This document shows positions 1 to 7,916 of a stretch of 38,823 bases of DNA, one piece after another (the stretch's first letter is position 1; each line of letters opens with the position of its first letter). The translations under genes were made by a program, and so were the position numbers. The DNA is from a virus: the IMG/VR virus record IMGVR_UViG_3300043540_000428, positions 1-38,823 of that record; one strand, given 5' to 3'. The notes under the pieces were generated by a model. The model saw only the letters and a program-made list of their open reading frames with translations. It made no database searches and was not told where the DNA came from.

Positions 1-198
1 GGTTCTGCCACGTTTTATCGCCTCTCCAATACTGAGCAGTAGTACCTGAAGCAATAGAGGGCTCTTTCCCTTCTAGGGCTGTGCTTAGGTCACTCTGATT
101 GGATAGAGTACCTGTAATGTTGCCCCATACAACACTAGGTACTGCACTAGTCCAGACTGACCCATTGGAAGTGAGAACGTTTCCTGAGCCCCCTGGAG
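1..198. repeat. Tail-fibre coding direct repeat, copy A
   Basis: This segment is nearly identical to 400-597 at a constant offset of 399 bases. It encodes one fibre module including the WGNITGTLSNQSDL motif. A shorter third copy of its central part lies at 1015-1055. Confidence 0.85.
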
Positions 199-2329
199 TC
201 ACCATAGGGATATTGCCTGAGGCCGTACCACTAAGATCCCCCACCAAACCTCCACTGAAGGTTTGTACTCCAGTCCAAGTATTGGGGTTGGCTAGGTTGA
301 CAGCCAGTGTGCTCCCAGTCTGTTTGAGTGTAGAATCAGTGGAGCCTGTAATCTGGGGCTGATTCAGTACGTTACCCAAGCCGACTGCGGCAGCAGTCAG
401 GTTCTGCCATGTCTTGTCACCACGCCAGTACTGGCTCGTGGTGCCAGACGCAATAGAGGGCTCTTTCCCTGCTAGGGCTGTGCTTAGGTCACTCTGATTG
501 GATAGAGTACCTGTAATGTTTCCCCACGCAACACTCGGTACTGCACTAGTCCAGACTGTGCCATTGGAAGTGAGAACGTTTCCTGAACCCCCTGGAGATA
601 CAGTAGCCATGTAATTCAATTGGGGGATATCGGCTGCTGTCAAGCTCCGGAAAGAGGGTACCCCAGCAGCTCCGCTAGGTGCAGCAAATACGGTATTAGC
701 TGACTCTGATGCCAGAGTAGCTGTCAGAGTACCTGAGCTGGTGACTGGAGATCCCGAGACACTGAAAATGGTAGGTAAAGATAGTCCTACACTGGTCACG
801 GATGTGGCCCAAGTTCCGTCAGCTCTTAGGAAATTTGTCGTACCTCCTGTGGAAGCTGGAGTGAGACCCGGTGTAGATCCAGAGAATACAGGGACAGAGA
901 TGGATACACCCGACCCTACGACAGCTCCCGAACCTCCTGTTACCTGTACAGGGGAGTCGGCTGTCAGATTTCCCAGTACTAGAGAGTTCTGCTTTCCGTT
1001 TAGAGCTGCCTGCAGGTCACTCTGATTGGATAGAGTACCTGTAATGTTTCCCCATACGGATGCTGCAGTAGGGCTCCAGCTTCCGTCCTCCCGAAGGAAA
1101 TTCTGCGTACCTCCTACTCCCTGAGGAACCAGACCTGGAGAGCTCCCGGTATAGGGTGGGATATAGACCGTAGGAGCAGCGCTGACCCACTCGGTCCCGT
1201 TGGACATGAGCACATTCTGGGACGGGCCAGGGGCCACATAGGGAATATTCCCGGTGGCTCCCCCGAAGAGGGTACCGGTCACATCCGCCGTCAGGCCCCC
1301 CTGAAAGGTCTGGTGTGCAGTCCAGGTGTTCGGGTTACTTAGATTGAGCCCCAGCGTTTCTCCCTGGAGCGTGAGCGTTCCGTCTGTACTAAGTCCCGTA
1401 TCAGCTACGGTAGGAGACGTGAAAGCATAATTATCCAGTGCGTCCCTGTGCAACCACCCTACCCCTGTAGCAGGGGGTGTGAGTTTAGCGTCTAGCGCTG
1501 TCTGCAGGTCGCTCTGATTGGAGAGGAGGCCGTGAATCTGGCCCCAGTAGGTGACGTAGGACAAGCTACCCGGAGGAAGGCTCTCCCACCCCGACCCTGT
1601 ATCCGTTAATACGTTCCCAGAGGCCACAGGAGCCACGAAAGGCATCAGGCTTGATAGATCTACCGTAAGAGGGTCCAACGCCGTTCCTAGACCCCCTAGA
1701 GGGGCTGAGACAGCGACTGACCCCAACTTGCTATTGAAATTCTCCCAATCTTGGGCTAGCAGGTACCCGTTGGAGGAGGCGGAGGCTGCCCCCAGCTTCT
1801 CCTCAATGCTCGCTTGTGTCTCGTCGCCGGTATTGACCCCGGAGAGGGATGCAGAGCCTGTCAGCGTGAGGGAAGTTCCTCCGCTGGCTGCCAGCGTGAC
1901 CCCATTTATGCTGGCTAAATTGACATTTCCGCTCACAAAGTCCACAGAGGAATTGGGAACTGCACCAAAGACACCGTCTTGGTTAGCCTGCAATTCCCCG
2001 CTGAGACCTGCTGGGAGGGTGTAGCCTAAAGCCCCCCAGGAACTGCCGTTCCATACGTAGAAATCCTGTGCGTCCAGTACCCATGCCAGTGCTCCCCCTG
2101 AGGCAGGAGGAGTAAGGAAGGTCCAGTCTCCGTAGATTCCGTATACTGCAATGGCGTTGGCCTGATTCGCCCAAGGGGCATAGGGTGATGTGGGGGGGAC
2201 AATCCAGGAAAGGCCAGCAATCAGGGGGGAGGGAATTCCCTGAGAGACACTCTGTACCTCGTAGGCAATGCCAGATGGGACAGGGGGTGGTGTGGGCAGT
2301 GTTGGATAGAGTGGGGACTGTCCGGACAT
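1..2329 (-). CDS. Tail fibre / receptor-binding protein, C-terminus beyond window
   Basis: The frame is open from the ATG at 2329 to the left edge, about 776 codons, so the C-terminus is missing. The ATG shares one base with the stop of the upstream gene (TAATG) and follows GGAGG. The protein is built from repeated modules typical of phage side fibres: WGNITGTLSNQSDL followed by an ALxGK motif, NFLRxDGxWx strings, and NPNTWTxxQTFxGGL units. It is rich in Gly, Ser, Thr and Asn and has no enzymatic motif. Such proteins form trimeric beta-structured fibres that bind the host surface. The position downstream of the capsid genes and a beta-rich virion-like protein agrees with this. A receptor-binding tip or intramolecular chaperone would lie outside the window. 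The fibre class is well supported; the receptor is unknown. Confidence 0.85.
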   Translation of the reverse strand, partial: MSGQSPLYPTLPTPPPVPSGIAYEVQSVSQGIPSPLIAGLSWIVPPTSPYAPWANQANAIAVYGIYGDWTFLTPPASGGALAWVLDAQDFYVWNGSSWGALGYTLPAGLSGELQANQDGVFGAVPNSSVDFVSGNVNLASINGVTLAASGGTSLTLTGSASLSGVNTGDETQASIEEKLGAASASSNGYLLAQDWENFNSKLGSVAVSAPLGGLGTALDPLTVDLSSLMPFVAPVASGNVLTDTGSGWESLPPGSLSYVTYWGQIHGLLSNQSDLQTALDAKLTPPATGVGWLHRDALDNYAFTSPTVADTGLSTDGTLTLQGETLGLNLSNPNTWTAHQTFQGGLTADVTGTLFGGATGNIPYVAPGPSQNVLMSNGTEWVSAAPTVYIPPYTGSSPGLVPQGVGGTQNFLREDGSWSPTAASVWGNITGTLSNQSDLQAALNGKQNSLVLGNLTADSPVQVTGGSGAVVGSGVSISVPVFSGSTPGLTPASTGGTTNFLRADGTWATSVTSVGLSLPTIFSVSGSPVTSSGTLTATLASESANTVFAAPSGAAGVPSFRSLTAADIPQLNYMATVSPGGSGNVLTSNGTVWTSAVPSVAWGNITGTLSNQSDLSTALAGKEPSIASGTTSQYWRGDKTWQNLTAAAVGLGNVLNQPQITGSTDSTLKQTGSTLAVNLANPNTWTGVQTFSGGLVGDLSGTASGNIPMVTPGGSGNVLTSNGSVWTSAVPSVVWGNITGTLSNQSDLSTALEGKEPSIASGTTAQYWRGDKTWQN
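400..597. repeat. Tail-fibre coding direct repeat, copy B
   Basis: Second copy of the 1-198 module, differing at scattered positions. Because the offset of 399 is a multiple of three, loss or gain of one unit would keep the fibre in frame. Confidence 0.85.
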
Positions 2330-3069
2330 TACCATGCCTCCACAAAGAGCTGGGGGTCTGAGGTTGCTGCCTGGAAGTAGATTTGACTCGTCCTCCGAAA
2401 GTCGTACCAGGAGACGCTTCCAGCAGGGATAAATCCATGTGTGTTCAGTCCATCCAGCGAAAAGAACACAGGGACTGTTCCGTAGTTGTAGACCTTGAAT
2501 CCCACACACTCAAAGCCGAAAGAGACAGGATCCCCCCAGCTTCCTCCACTAGCAGGGGCTGTCTGCGAGTAGAAGGACTGACTCTGCCCGGGGACAACCT
2601 GAAGACCGTTTCGGATAGTATCCACAATACTGTTTACCACTACATCCAGAGGCTCGTACTGGTCTGCCATCGTCAGCACTCCTAGCTTGCAGGCATCGAG
2701 GTACACCTGCGCCCATGCACCCATAGGATAGGGCAGTCTCTTTGGAGGAAGTGTAAGCGTATTCTCGTCTCCCTGGAATTGCAGGACCAGCATCTTCTCC
2801 GGTTCCACAGAGGGAGATCCCACATCCCACGAAATACCTACAGACCCAGAGAAAAACCCGTCTTCACCAGCGGAGACAGGAGAAATCTCCTTTATTAAAG
2901 GCATATACATGGAATTCTTACGGACAGAACCAGAGATAGTGTACTGGCTAGGAGGGGTCTGTATCATTGCTCCAGTTGAGTCGACTCCCCAGAGGATATA
3001 GTAGACCCGGAGAGAGCCCCAGCTCACTCCATATTGCGGGATGTAGTAGGTAGCTCCGCCTATCCGCAC
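2329..3069 (-). CDS. Putative virion-associated protein upstream of tail fibre
   Basis: About 246 aa, rich in beta-prone residues (Gly, Ser, Val, Tyr), with no recognised domain. The C-terminal part (NYGTVPVFFSLDGLNTHG, then FIPAGSVSWYDF) looks like a beta-sandwich of a virion or fibre-attached protein; this is inference. I chose the GTG at 3069 because GGGAG lies six bases upstream. An earlier in-frame GTG at 3102 has no ribosome-binding site and sits 16 bases after a hairpin. The stop overlaps the fibre ATG by one base (TAATG), so the two are probably translationally coupled. A baseplate or fibre-connector role is possible; function is not established. Confidence 0.6.
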   Translation of the reverse strand: MRIGGATYYIPQYGVSWGSLRVYYILWGVDSTGAMIQTPPSQYTISGSVRKNSMYMPLIKEISPVSAGEDGFFSGSVGISWDVGSPSVEPEKMLVLQFQGDENTLTLPPKRLPYPMGAWAQVYLDACKLGVLTMADQYEPLDVVVNSIVDTIRNGLQVVPGQSQSFYSQTAPASGGSWGDPVSFGFECVGFKVYNYGTVPVFFSLDGLNTHGFIPAGSVSWYDFRRTSQIYFQAATSDPQLFVEAW

Positions 3070-3117
3070 AGCACACTCCCGAGGGTGTAGTCTCCACCCC
3101 ACTTGTCGGAGAAAGTA

Positions 3118-3139
3118 AGAGGGGCCCGAAGGCCCCTCT
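3118..3139 (-). terminator. Intrinsic terminator-like hairpin with TTCG loop
   Basis: On the minus strand a 9-bp GC-rich stem (AGAGGGGCC / GGCCCCTCT) closes a TTCG loop and is followed by TTACTTTC. It lies 22 bases after the stop of the DUF5659-like gene. It could separate the head transcript from the fibre transcript. The T tract is short, so it may be weak. Confidence 0.6.
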
Positions 3140-3161
3140 CATACTGACCGGGTTGGAGTCA

Positions 3162-3419
3162 CTATTTTCTAGCCTTGGAGGACCAGGCACTCTTCTGGAT
3201 AGCGAGCCGACGCCGCATACTGACCAAGGCATCCGCGTACCTCTTCTCGTCCGAGACTAGGAACTCCATCGCCACAGACGGGCATCGCCCCTCTGGGTCC
3301 TCGAACAGGAACTTGTACTGCTTTCCTTGCTCGTAATGGGTATCGACACATCGGAATCCCCGGAACTCCAGATAGGCGGCGACCTCCAGATCGCCCTCAA
3401 CGTAAGTTGTGCTAGGCAC
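3162..3419 (-). CDS. DUF5659-like small protein
   Basis: 85 aa starting at GTG 3419, which overlaps the end of the upstream gene and follows AGGAAGG. The frame is open farther upstream to 3557, but that part lies over the neighbouring gene and is a shadow. The core has the order AAYLEFRGF, then a short charged stretch, FLFED, and a C-terminal helix (YADALVSMRRRLA). This resembles the small DUF5659 fold common in phages and bacteria, of unknown function. It ends with TAG followed at once by TGA, then the hairpin at 3118-3139. The family call is by eye and moderately sure. Confidence 0.55.
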   Translation of the reverse strand: MPSTTYVEGDLEVAAYLEFRGFRCVDTHYEQGKQYKFLFEDPEGRCPSVAMEFLVSDEKRYADALVSMRRRLAIQKSAWSSKARK

Positions 3420-4119
3420 CGACCTTCCTGACCATCTTTCGAGATTTGGATGCCCGGGCAGCAGAACTACCCGTTTCGGTAGTCCCCTCTGTAGCCTCAT
3501 TGAGGTCGTCCCCGGTCTGGGCGGCCTCAATGGGCTCACTGGACTCCCCAGCCTCATCCGCGATCATCACATGCGCCAACCACTGTTTAACGGACTTTCG
3601 GCTGACCATAGTGAGGAGATAGGCCACATCCGTTGATTCCATGGAGGGCAACTCCTCCTTGATGGCCTCAATCACATCCTCATCGCTGAGACTGGGATGC
3701 TGTAGATTAGCCGCCAACTGGATCACTTTAGGGGATGCCTTGGGAGCGGAAGCTGTAGCCTCCGAGAGGGGTTCCTCCTCAGGGTTGCTCTTAATCACCT
3801 CCTGGACAACATTGGGTTTTTGAGGGGGCTCTGGAGCAAGGGGCTTCCCTACTGCCCGGAAGTACGAACTTGCCTGCTCCCTTGTGAGAAGGACCAGCGC
3901 ATTTTTCGTGGTCAGATTACGGAGGTCTGGGCTCTTTCGCAGGTCGTCATCGGTAAAGAGAACCGAGAGACAGACCGGGTCCTTGGAGGCTGGGAACAGA
4001 TAGGACTTCCCGCTGGCCATAGTGGCCACAAGAACACCTAGCGGGCTAGTCCGGTTCTGCGCCCAGATCTCCTGGCCCTGAGCTAACATCGTATAGAGGT
4101 CATTGCGTTGAGTTACCAT
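3412..4119 (-). CDS. Hypothetical protein downstream of capsid genes
   Basis: 235 aa, ATG at 4119 preceded by AAGGAG. The N-terminal half (residues 1-110) looks globular (MVTQRNDLYTMLAQGQEIW, then GVLVATMASGKSYLFP). The middle (110-140) is Pro/Glu/Ala-rich and probably flexible. Residues 140-190 form a possible helical domain (PSLSDEDVIEAIKEELPS), and the tail is acidic then basic (RASKSRKMVRKVGA). I do not recognise a family. It follows the capsid and poly-Glu genes, so a head-related or head-completion role is an inference. GKS near residue 38 lacks the rest of a P-loop and is probably not a nucleotide-binding site. Confidence 0.6.
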   Translation of the reverse strand: MVTQRNDLYTMLAQGQEIWAQNRTSPLGVLVATMASGKSYLFPASKDPVCLSVLFTDDDLRKSPDLRNLTTKNALVLLTREQASSYFRAVGKPLAPEPPQKPNVVQEVIKSNPEEEPLSEATASAPKASPKVIQLAANLQHPSLSDEDVIEAIKEELPSMESTDVAYLLTMVSRKSVKQWLAHVMIADEAGESSEPIEAAQTGDDLNEATEGTTETGSSAARASKSRKMVRKVGA

Positions 4120-4140
4120 ACCTACATCTCCTTCTGGGGC

Positions 4141-4704
4141 CTATCGAATAGCCTGGATTCGGTACCCCCGCCTGACTGGAGCTTTGGCTACCTTGGAATT
4201 GGACTTCCGTACCCTGGAGGACCCCATAACAGGGAACTCCTCTCGTCGGGACTTCTGGAACTCTGGGAACTCCTCCTCTTCTAGTTCCTCGGGTTCCTCT
4301 TCTTCCTCCTCTTCTTCTTCCTCTTCTTCCTCTTCTTCCTCTTCTTCTTCCTCTTCTTCTTCCTCTTCTTCTTCCTCTTCTTCTTCCTCTTCCTTGTCGG
4401 CCTCCTCGTGGGCAGCCTCCTCACCGAGAGCCTCCTCAATGAGGGCCTTGCTTTCCTCAGTGAGGTCCAGTACGGAGGTCAGCGTGTCCTTGAGCTCCTC
4501 CTCAGTCAGTTCCGGCTCGCCAAGGGTCTCCTCGGCCTCGTCCAGAGCCCTGTACAGCTTGTGTGCTGTGAGGTCGGCCTGCTGGCTGAGATGGATCTTT
4601 CCCTCCTGCTCGTATGCCTCAGCCATCCTATCCACTCGCCGAGCCAGTGCGAGCAGGACCACCCGTGCGACGAGTTTCCGTTCTGTCGCCTTGATCTTAG
4701 TCAT
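4141..4704 (-). CDS. Acidic protein with 33-residue polyglutamate tract
   Basis: 187 aa, ATG at 4704 with GAGGAG seven bases upstream. Residues 1-100 are helical and charged (KATERKLVARVVLLALARRV and several TEEEL stretches). They lead into 33 uninterrupted Glu residues, a short acidic linker (PEELEEEEFPEF), and a strongly basic C-terminus (RVRKSNSKVAKAPVRRGYR). A negative rod followed by a positive tail resembles internal head or capsid-interacting proteins, but no family is recognised. It lies directly downstream of the major capsid gene after a GC-rich hairpin. It is in frame with the next gene, separated by TAG and six codons. Confidence 0.65.
   Translation of the reverse strand: MTKIKATERKLVARVVLLALARRVDRMAEAYEQEGKIHLSQQADLTAHKLYRALDEAEETLGEPELTEEELKDTLTSVLDLTEESKALIEEALGEEAAHEEADKEEEEEEEEEEEEEEEEEEEEEEEEEEEEEEEEEPEELEEEEFPEFQKSRREEFPVMGSSRVRKSNSKVAKAPVRRGYRIQAIR
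4294..4392. repeat. Glutamate-codon microsatellite (GAA/GAG on minus strand)
   Basis: 99 bases consisting only of TTC and CTC triplets on the plus strand, read as 33 Glu codons on the minus strand. The mixed GAA/GAG order (repeating TTCTTCCTC-like blocks) suggests growth by slippage or unequal exchange of short blocks. Confidence 0.9.
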
Positions 4705-4724
4705 AGGGGTTCTCCTCTGAGGGA

Positions 4725-4750
4725 GGAGAGGGGGATTTCTCCCCCTCTCC
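4725..4750 (-). terminator. Strong GC hairpin with GAAA loop after capsid gene
   Basis: On the minus strand an 11-bp perfect stem (GGAGAGGGGGA / TCCCCCTCTCC) closes a GAAA tetraloop, eight bases after the capsid stop. No T tract follows. It could act as a partial terminator, an RNase barrier or an mRNA-stability element that keeps capsid expression above that of the genes behind it. Confidence 0.55.
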
Positions 4751-4757
4751 GGCTCGG

Positions 4758-5825
4758 TTACAGCTTGACGGCCATGGCCACGCCACGGGGGTTGAGTACG
4801 ACTTGAGAAATCATCTCGTAGAAGAACCAGCCTTTAATTGGCTCTCCCAGGAGGAAGCGGTTGATGGGTTCGGTCTGGAGCGGGACCCGGATGGGCATAC
4901 CGCCGACGTACTCTGGGCGGCTTACGGCGTACACGGTGCCCGGGGGGACCGGCTCGAAGATTCCGTTACCAGCGTTGGCAATGATCTGCACACCAGCGAT
5001 GTTCCCGATGTAACCCTTGAGGATGAGCTCCCGCATGGTCACAGGGTCCATGTGCTGGTAGTTGATGTAGATCATCATATCCCGGATTTCGGACATGTTG
5101 ATGAGGAACTTATCGCAGGGTAGCCGGTTCTTCTCGATCTGGTACCGGAGGTTAAAGAGGGCGTTCCAGTCGAACTGCGACACGTACACCGGACTATTCA
5201 CGGTGGTGGCAGCGCTATTGAGCATATTGATGAGGCCGCTGTCTTCCTTGAACATCACCGCCTGTGCAGTACGGTCCTGCGTACGAGCCAGGCTGTCATA
5301 CTGCATCTGGTAGATGTCCGTGATGTTCAGGGTGGCGTATGCCGTCACCATGTACTCAGGAGGATAGTAGTAGCGCCCGGTAACACGGCTCTCAGGCGTG
5401 ATCCCGTCCGGGCCCACGACCCAAGCAGTCGTGTAAGCATCCCGGTCGTACCGTGGGATCTCGCCGGGCCCGATTTCGCGGGGAGCCAGAACCTTTCGGC
5501 TGTACCCGTCGTAGTCAAGCACTTCCCGGATGGGGTTCAGCAATTCCTGCCCCACCATCCGCATTCCTTCCTCACCGGATTCCAGAGCCGTACGAACAGC
5601 CGTAAAATACTCCTGCCTCTGGGCAGCAGTGAGTGATTTCGCAGTCCGCGAAATTCGGCCCTCCTGGTTGGCCGTGAGGTAGGAGAGCACATTGCTGAGT
5701 TGGGCAACAGCGTCCTGCTTACTCCAGGCATTCAATTCACCCTTCGAGTCGAAGGAGTCACCCCCGCCTAGGGCTGGGGGATTGAAGGCCTCGGAGGATC
5801 GAAGTGACATTCCGCTAAAGTTCAT
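4758..5825 (-). CDS. Major capsid protein (HK97-like fold, putative)
   Basis: 355 aa, ATG at 5825 after AGGAGG. The N-terminal 60 residues are Gly/Ser-rich. A helical region follows (QRQEYFTAVRTALESGEE), then the beta-rich body (VTGRYYYPPEYMVTAYATL). A C-terminal block has the arrangement expected of an A-domain: substrate-like strands (NRLPCDKFLINMSEIRDMMI), GVQIIANAGNG, and a closing KGWFFYEMISQVVLNPRGVA segment. This matches the general layout of HK97-fold major capsid proteins. Gene order supports it: portal, protease, scaffold-like and decoration-like genes precede it. It would assemble the icosahedral shell. I cannot assign a closer phage family. Confidence 0.75.
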   Translation of the reverse strand: MNFSGMSLRSSEAFNPPALGGGDSFDSKGELNAWSKQDAVAQLSNVLSYLTANQEGRISRTAKSLTAAQRQEYFTAVRTALESGEEGMRMVGQELLNPIREVLDYDGYSRKVLAPREIGPGEIPRYDRDAYTTAWVVGPDGITPESRVTGRYYYPPEYMVTAYATLNITDIYQMQYDSLARTQDRTAQAVMFKEDSGLINMLNSAATTVNSPVYVSQFDWNALFNLRYQIEKNRLPCDKFLINMSEIRDMMIYINYQHMDPVTMRELILKGYIGNIAGVQIIANAGNGIFEPVPPGTVYAVSRPEYVGGMPIRVPLQTEPINRFLLGEPIKGWFFYEMISQVVLNPRGVAMAVKL

Positions 5826-5840
5826 GGTCTCATCCTCCTC

Positions 5841-6593
5841 TTACCGGCCAGTGATGACGATTCCCAGCCAGGGCTGAGTCGCCGTCGGGAGTGCAATGAC
5901 ACGGCCAACCTGGATCTGTCCTCCAGTGTTAACCGTAGTGAGCTGAGAGTTCGCATTGGAAAACAGTTGAGCATTGAGTGCGGAGGTCCAGTTGATGGAG
6001 GTGTCGTACTGGTCCGTGTAGATGATGTTGCCGTCGAAGGCTACCGTCGTCTCTCCGGAAACAAGGACCTCATCAAAATTGTTCGCCATACCGGGGCCGC
6101 CGATCACCTGACCCTTGTTGTCGAGGAAGCCATTCAGTTCCGCGACGGTCATGTTATACCGGTAGTTGATGGAGATCATTCCCCCATTGGCGTAGGAAGC
6201 ACTGTGGCTATCCAATCTCCCGGAGGCTACAGCCGTCAGGATACCAGTGGAGGTGTTGAGCGTGTAGTCTGTACCGGGAGTGAGCACCGTAGAACCGGCG
6301 AAGACGATGTACGCACCGGCAACGAGGTTGCTGTGGGTCAGCGTGACGGAGGGAGTAGCACCCCCTACGCCTGAGTAATCGATGGGACCGTAGATCTCAC
6401 CGTAGATGGCCCGGGTCATGGCATTCTGGTGGTTTCCCATGAAGATGCCAAAGGGCCACCCAGTAGTCCCGGCAACAGTCAGGCCCGTGGGACCGATCGT
6501 GGCTACCATCCCCTGCTCCCATGCAGAGGAGGGGGCAGCCTTGAACGTCCCGAGGCGGTTGCCGTTAAGTTGCGAGAGCCTCTGGTTAATCAT
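5841..6593 (-). CDS. Putative capsid decoration / structural protein
   Basis: 250 aa, ATG at 6593 with AAGGAG upstream. The sequence is poor in charged residues and rich in Gly, Thr, Asn and Ala. It contains an immunoglobulin-like or beta-sandwich stretch near residues 95-120 (AYIVFAGSTVLTPGTDYTL, then STGIL). Such motifs are common in phage head-decoration and virion proteins. It sits between the candidate scaffold and the major capsid gene, where decoration proteins are often found. The stop TAA is 15 bases before the capsid ATG and in frame with it. No catalytic residues are apparent. The structural role is an inference from composition and position. Confidence 0.6.
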   Translation of the reverse strand: MINQRLSQLNGNRLGTFKAAPSSAWEQGMVATIGPTGLTVAGTTGWPFGIFMGNHQNAMTRAIYGEIYGPIDYSGVGGATPSVTLTHSNLVAGAYIVFAGSTVLTPGTDYTLNTSTGILTAVASGRLDSHSASYANGGMISINYRYNMTVAELNGFLDNKGQVIGGPGMANNFDEVLVSGETTVAFDGNIIYTDQYDTSINWTSALNAQLFSNANSQLTTVNTGGQIQVGRVIALPTATQPWLGIVITGR

Positions 6594-6605
6594 CTCTGTT
6601 TCTCC

Positions 6606-7916
6606 TTAGCGAGAGAGGGACGGGGGACGGGGGGTTCCTCTCCGGACGACCTCCCGGAGAGACTCAAGACCAGTGGGGCCCGATGCCTGCAGCTGAATGC
6701 TTCCTTCGGAAGCCTCCTTCCGGACAATCTGGGCCTTCTTTGACCGATCCGTCATGTATCCGCCCCGGGCATTCAGTGTGGGGGTAGATGCGATGGTGGC
6801 CTGGACGTTCAGGAAACTCGCGTCATCCATGGCCAGATATTTGAGGGCAGCCTCATGGGCGGCCTTGAAGGAGGCATCGGAGGCACCCTCCAGGACATCG
6901 GCCGCAACCAATTCAGCATCAGGCACACCCAGTGTAGCCAAGCGGGACGAGAGGAGCGTGTGCAGAGGGAAATCGACGATTCCTCTCTCCTGTGCCTGAT
7001 GGGCCAGCTCCGTGGCCCGGTAGTAGCGAGCCACCCTGAGGGCCGCCATATCGGAGGCTTTACGCTCGGCTGCTCCGAAGAGGGTGCTCTTTGCCTCCTG
7101 ACTCAGTTTCATGTACCCCTGGAAATCCAGTCCTAGCCTGGCTTTCCTAGCGGCCCTAAGCTCCGAAGCCTGCGGGTACAGCAGCTCCGGAAGGCCTTCT
7201 TCCTTCTTCGACTGGGAGACAGCGTTTTCGACCTCTTTCTCCGTGGTCAGCTTGGGGGGGCTCTTCACGAAGGGCTTCTCCCCCTTGACTTTGGGAGTTG
7301 ACTCCTCCATCAGACTCTCCAGGCTCTCGGGAGGAATCTTAGTAACGCCGTCTTCCGCACGCCGAACAGGAAAGGCCTTTCTAGCCGCCATCTTATGCTT
7401 TTTTAGCATTGATGGTCTCCTCTGACTGGCGATAGGACGTGTGAACGGGTGCTGATTAGTGGGTTGCAGTCCAAAGTCTAGATTCCCTCCATCCAAGCTC
7501 TCCTTCTGTGAGTTATTGGACAGACTGGCCTGTCCAGGCGGCGCGGATGTTACGATGGTCTCCTTGAGCCCATCGACCAATTCCTTGATACTCTGTTTGA
7601 GCTCTCCTAGATCCTCAGCCATCTCTTGGAGAGAGGGCTGGGATTCCGTCTCCTGAGAAGGAGGAAGAGCTGGTGGCTCCTCCATTGCTGGAACCGTTGG
7701 GAGGGAGGGAAGCTGGAGAGCAGGTACCCCAGACCCGCCACCCGGAGGCTCTGAGGGAGCAGTTTCCTGTGGAGCGTTCTCCGGGGGGGCACTATCCGAT
7801 TTCTCCTTTGCAGGAGGAGATTCCTTTGGAGATTCGTTCTTCTGCTTAATGGCGTCCGAAAGTTTTTGGCCGATATCGGCCAGCGGATCCTCTGCGCGGT
7901 GCCGAAGAAAGCTCAC
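6606..7916 (-). CDS. Putative scaffolding / capsid assembly protein
   Basis: 436 aa. The GTG at 7916 overlaps the protease stop (GTGA) and follows GGAGG at six bases. Residues 20-95 are a Pro/Glu/Ser-rich disordered stretch. A coiled-coil candidate follows at 100-120 (MAEDLGELKQSIKELVDGL), then a basic patch (MLKKHKMAARKAF). An Ala-rich, mostly helical domain occupies 250-370 (AARKARLGLDFQGYMKLS and later AAHEAALKYLAM). Long, helical, low-complexity proteins between protease and capsid genes are typically scaffolds that are cleaved or released during prohead maturation. This is inference from position and composition; no sequence family is recognised. Confidence 0.55.
   Translation of the reverse strand: MSFLRHRAEDPLADIGQKLSDAIKQKNESPKESPPAKEKSDSAPPENAPQETAPSEPPGGGSGVPALQLPSLPTVPAMEEPPALPPSQETESQPSLQEMAEDLGELKQSIKELVDGLKETIVTSAPPGQASLSNNSQKESLDGGNLDFGLQPTNQHPFTRPIASQRRPSMLKKHKMAARKAFPVRRAEDGVTKIPPESLESLMEESTPKVKGEKPFVKSPPKLTTEKEVENAVSQSKKEEGLPELLYPQASELRAARKARLGLDFQGYMKLSQEAKSTLFGAAERKASDMAALRVARYYRATELAHQAQERGIVDFPLHTLLSSRLATLGVPDAELVAADVLEGASDASFKAAHEAALKYLAMDDASFLNVQATIASTPTLNARGGYMTDRSKKAQIVRKEASEGSIQLQASGPTGLESLREVVRRGTPRPPSLSR

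Noticed and set aside
4184-4720. 178-codon plus-strand frame rich in serine
   Set aside because: It is the antisense reading of the polyglutamate gene; the serine run is the complement of GAA/GAG codons.
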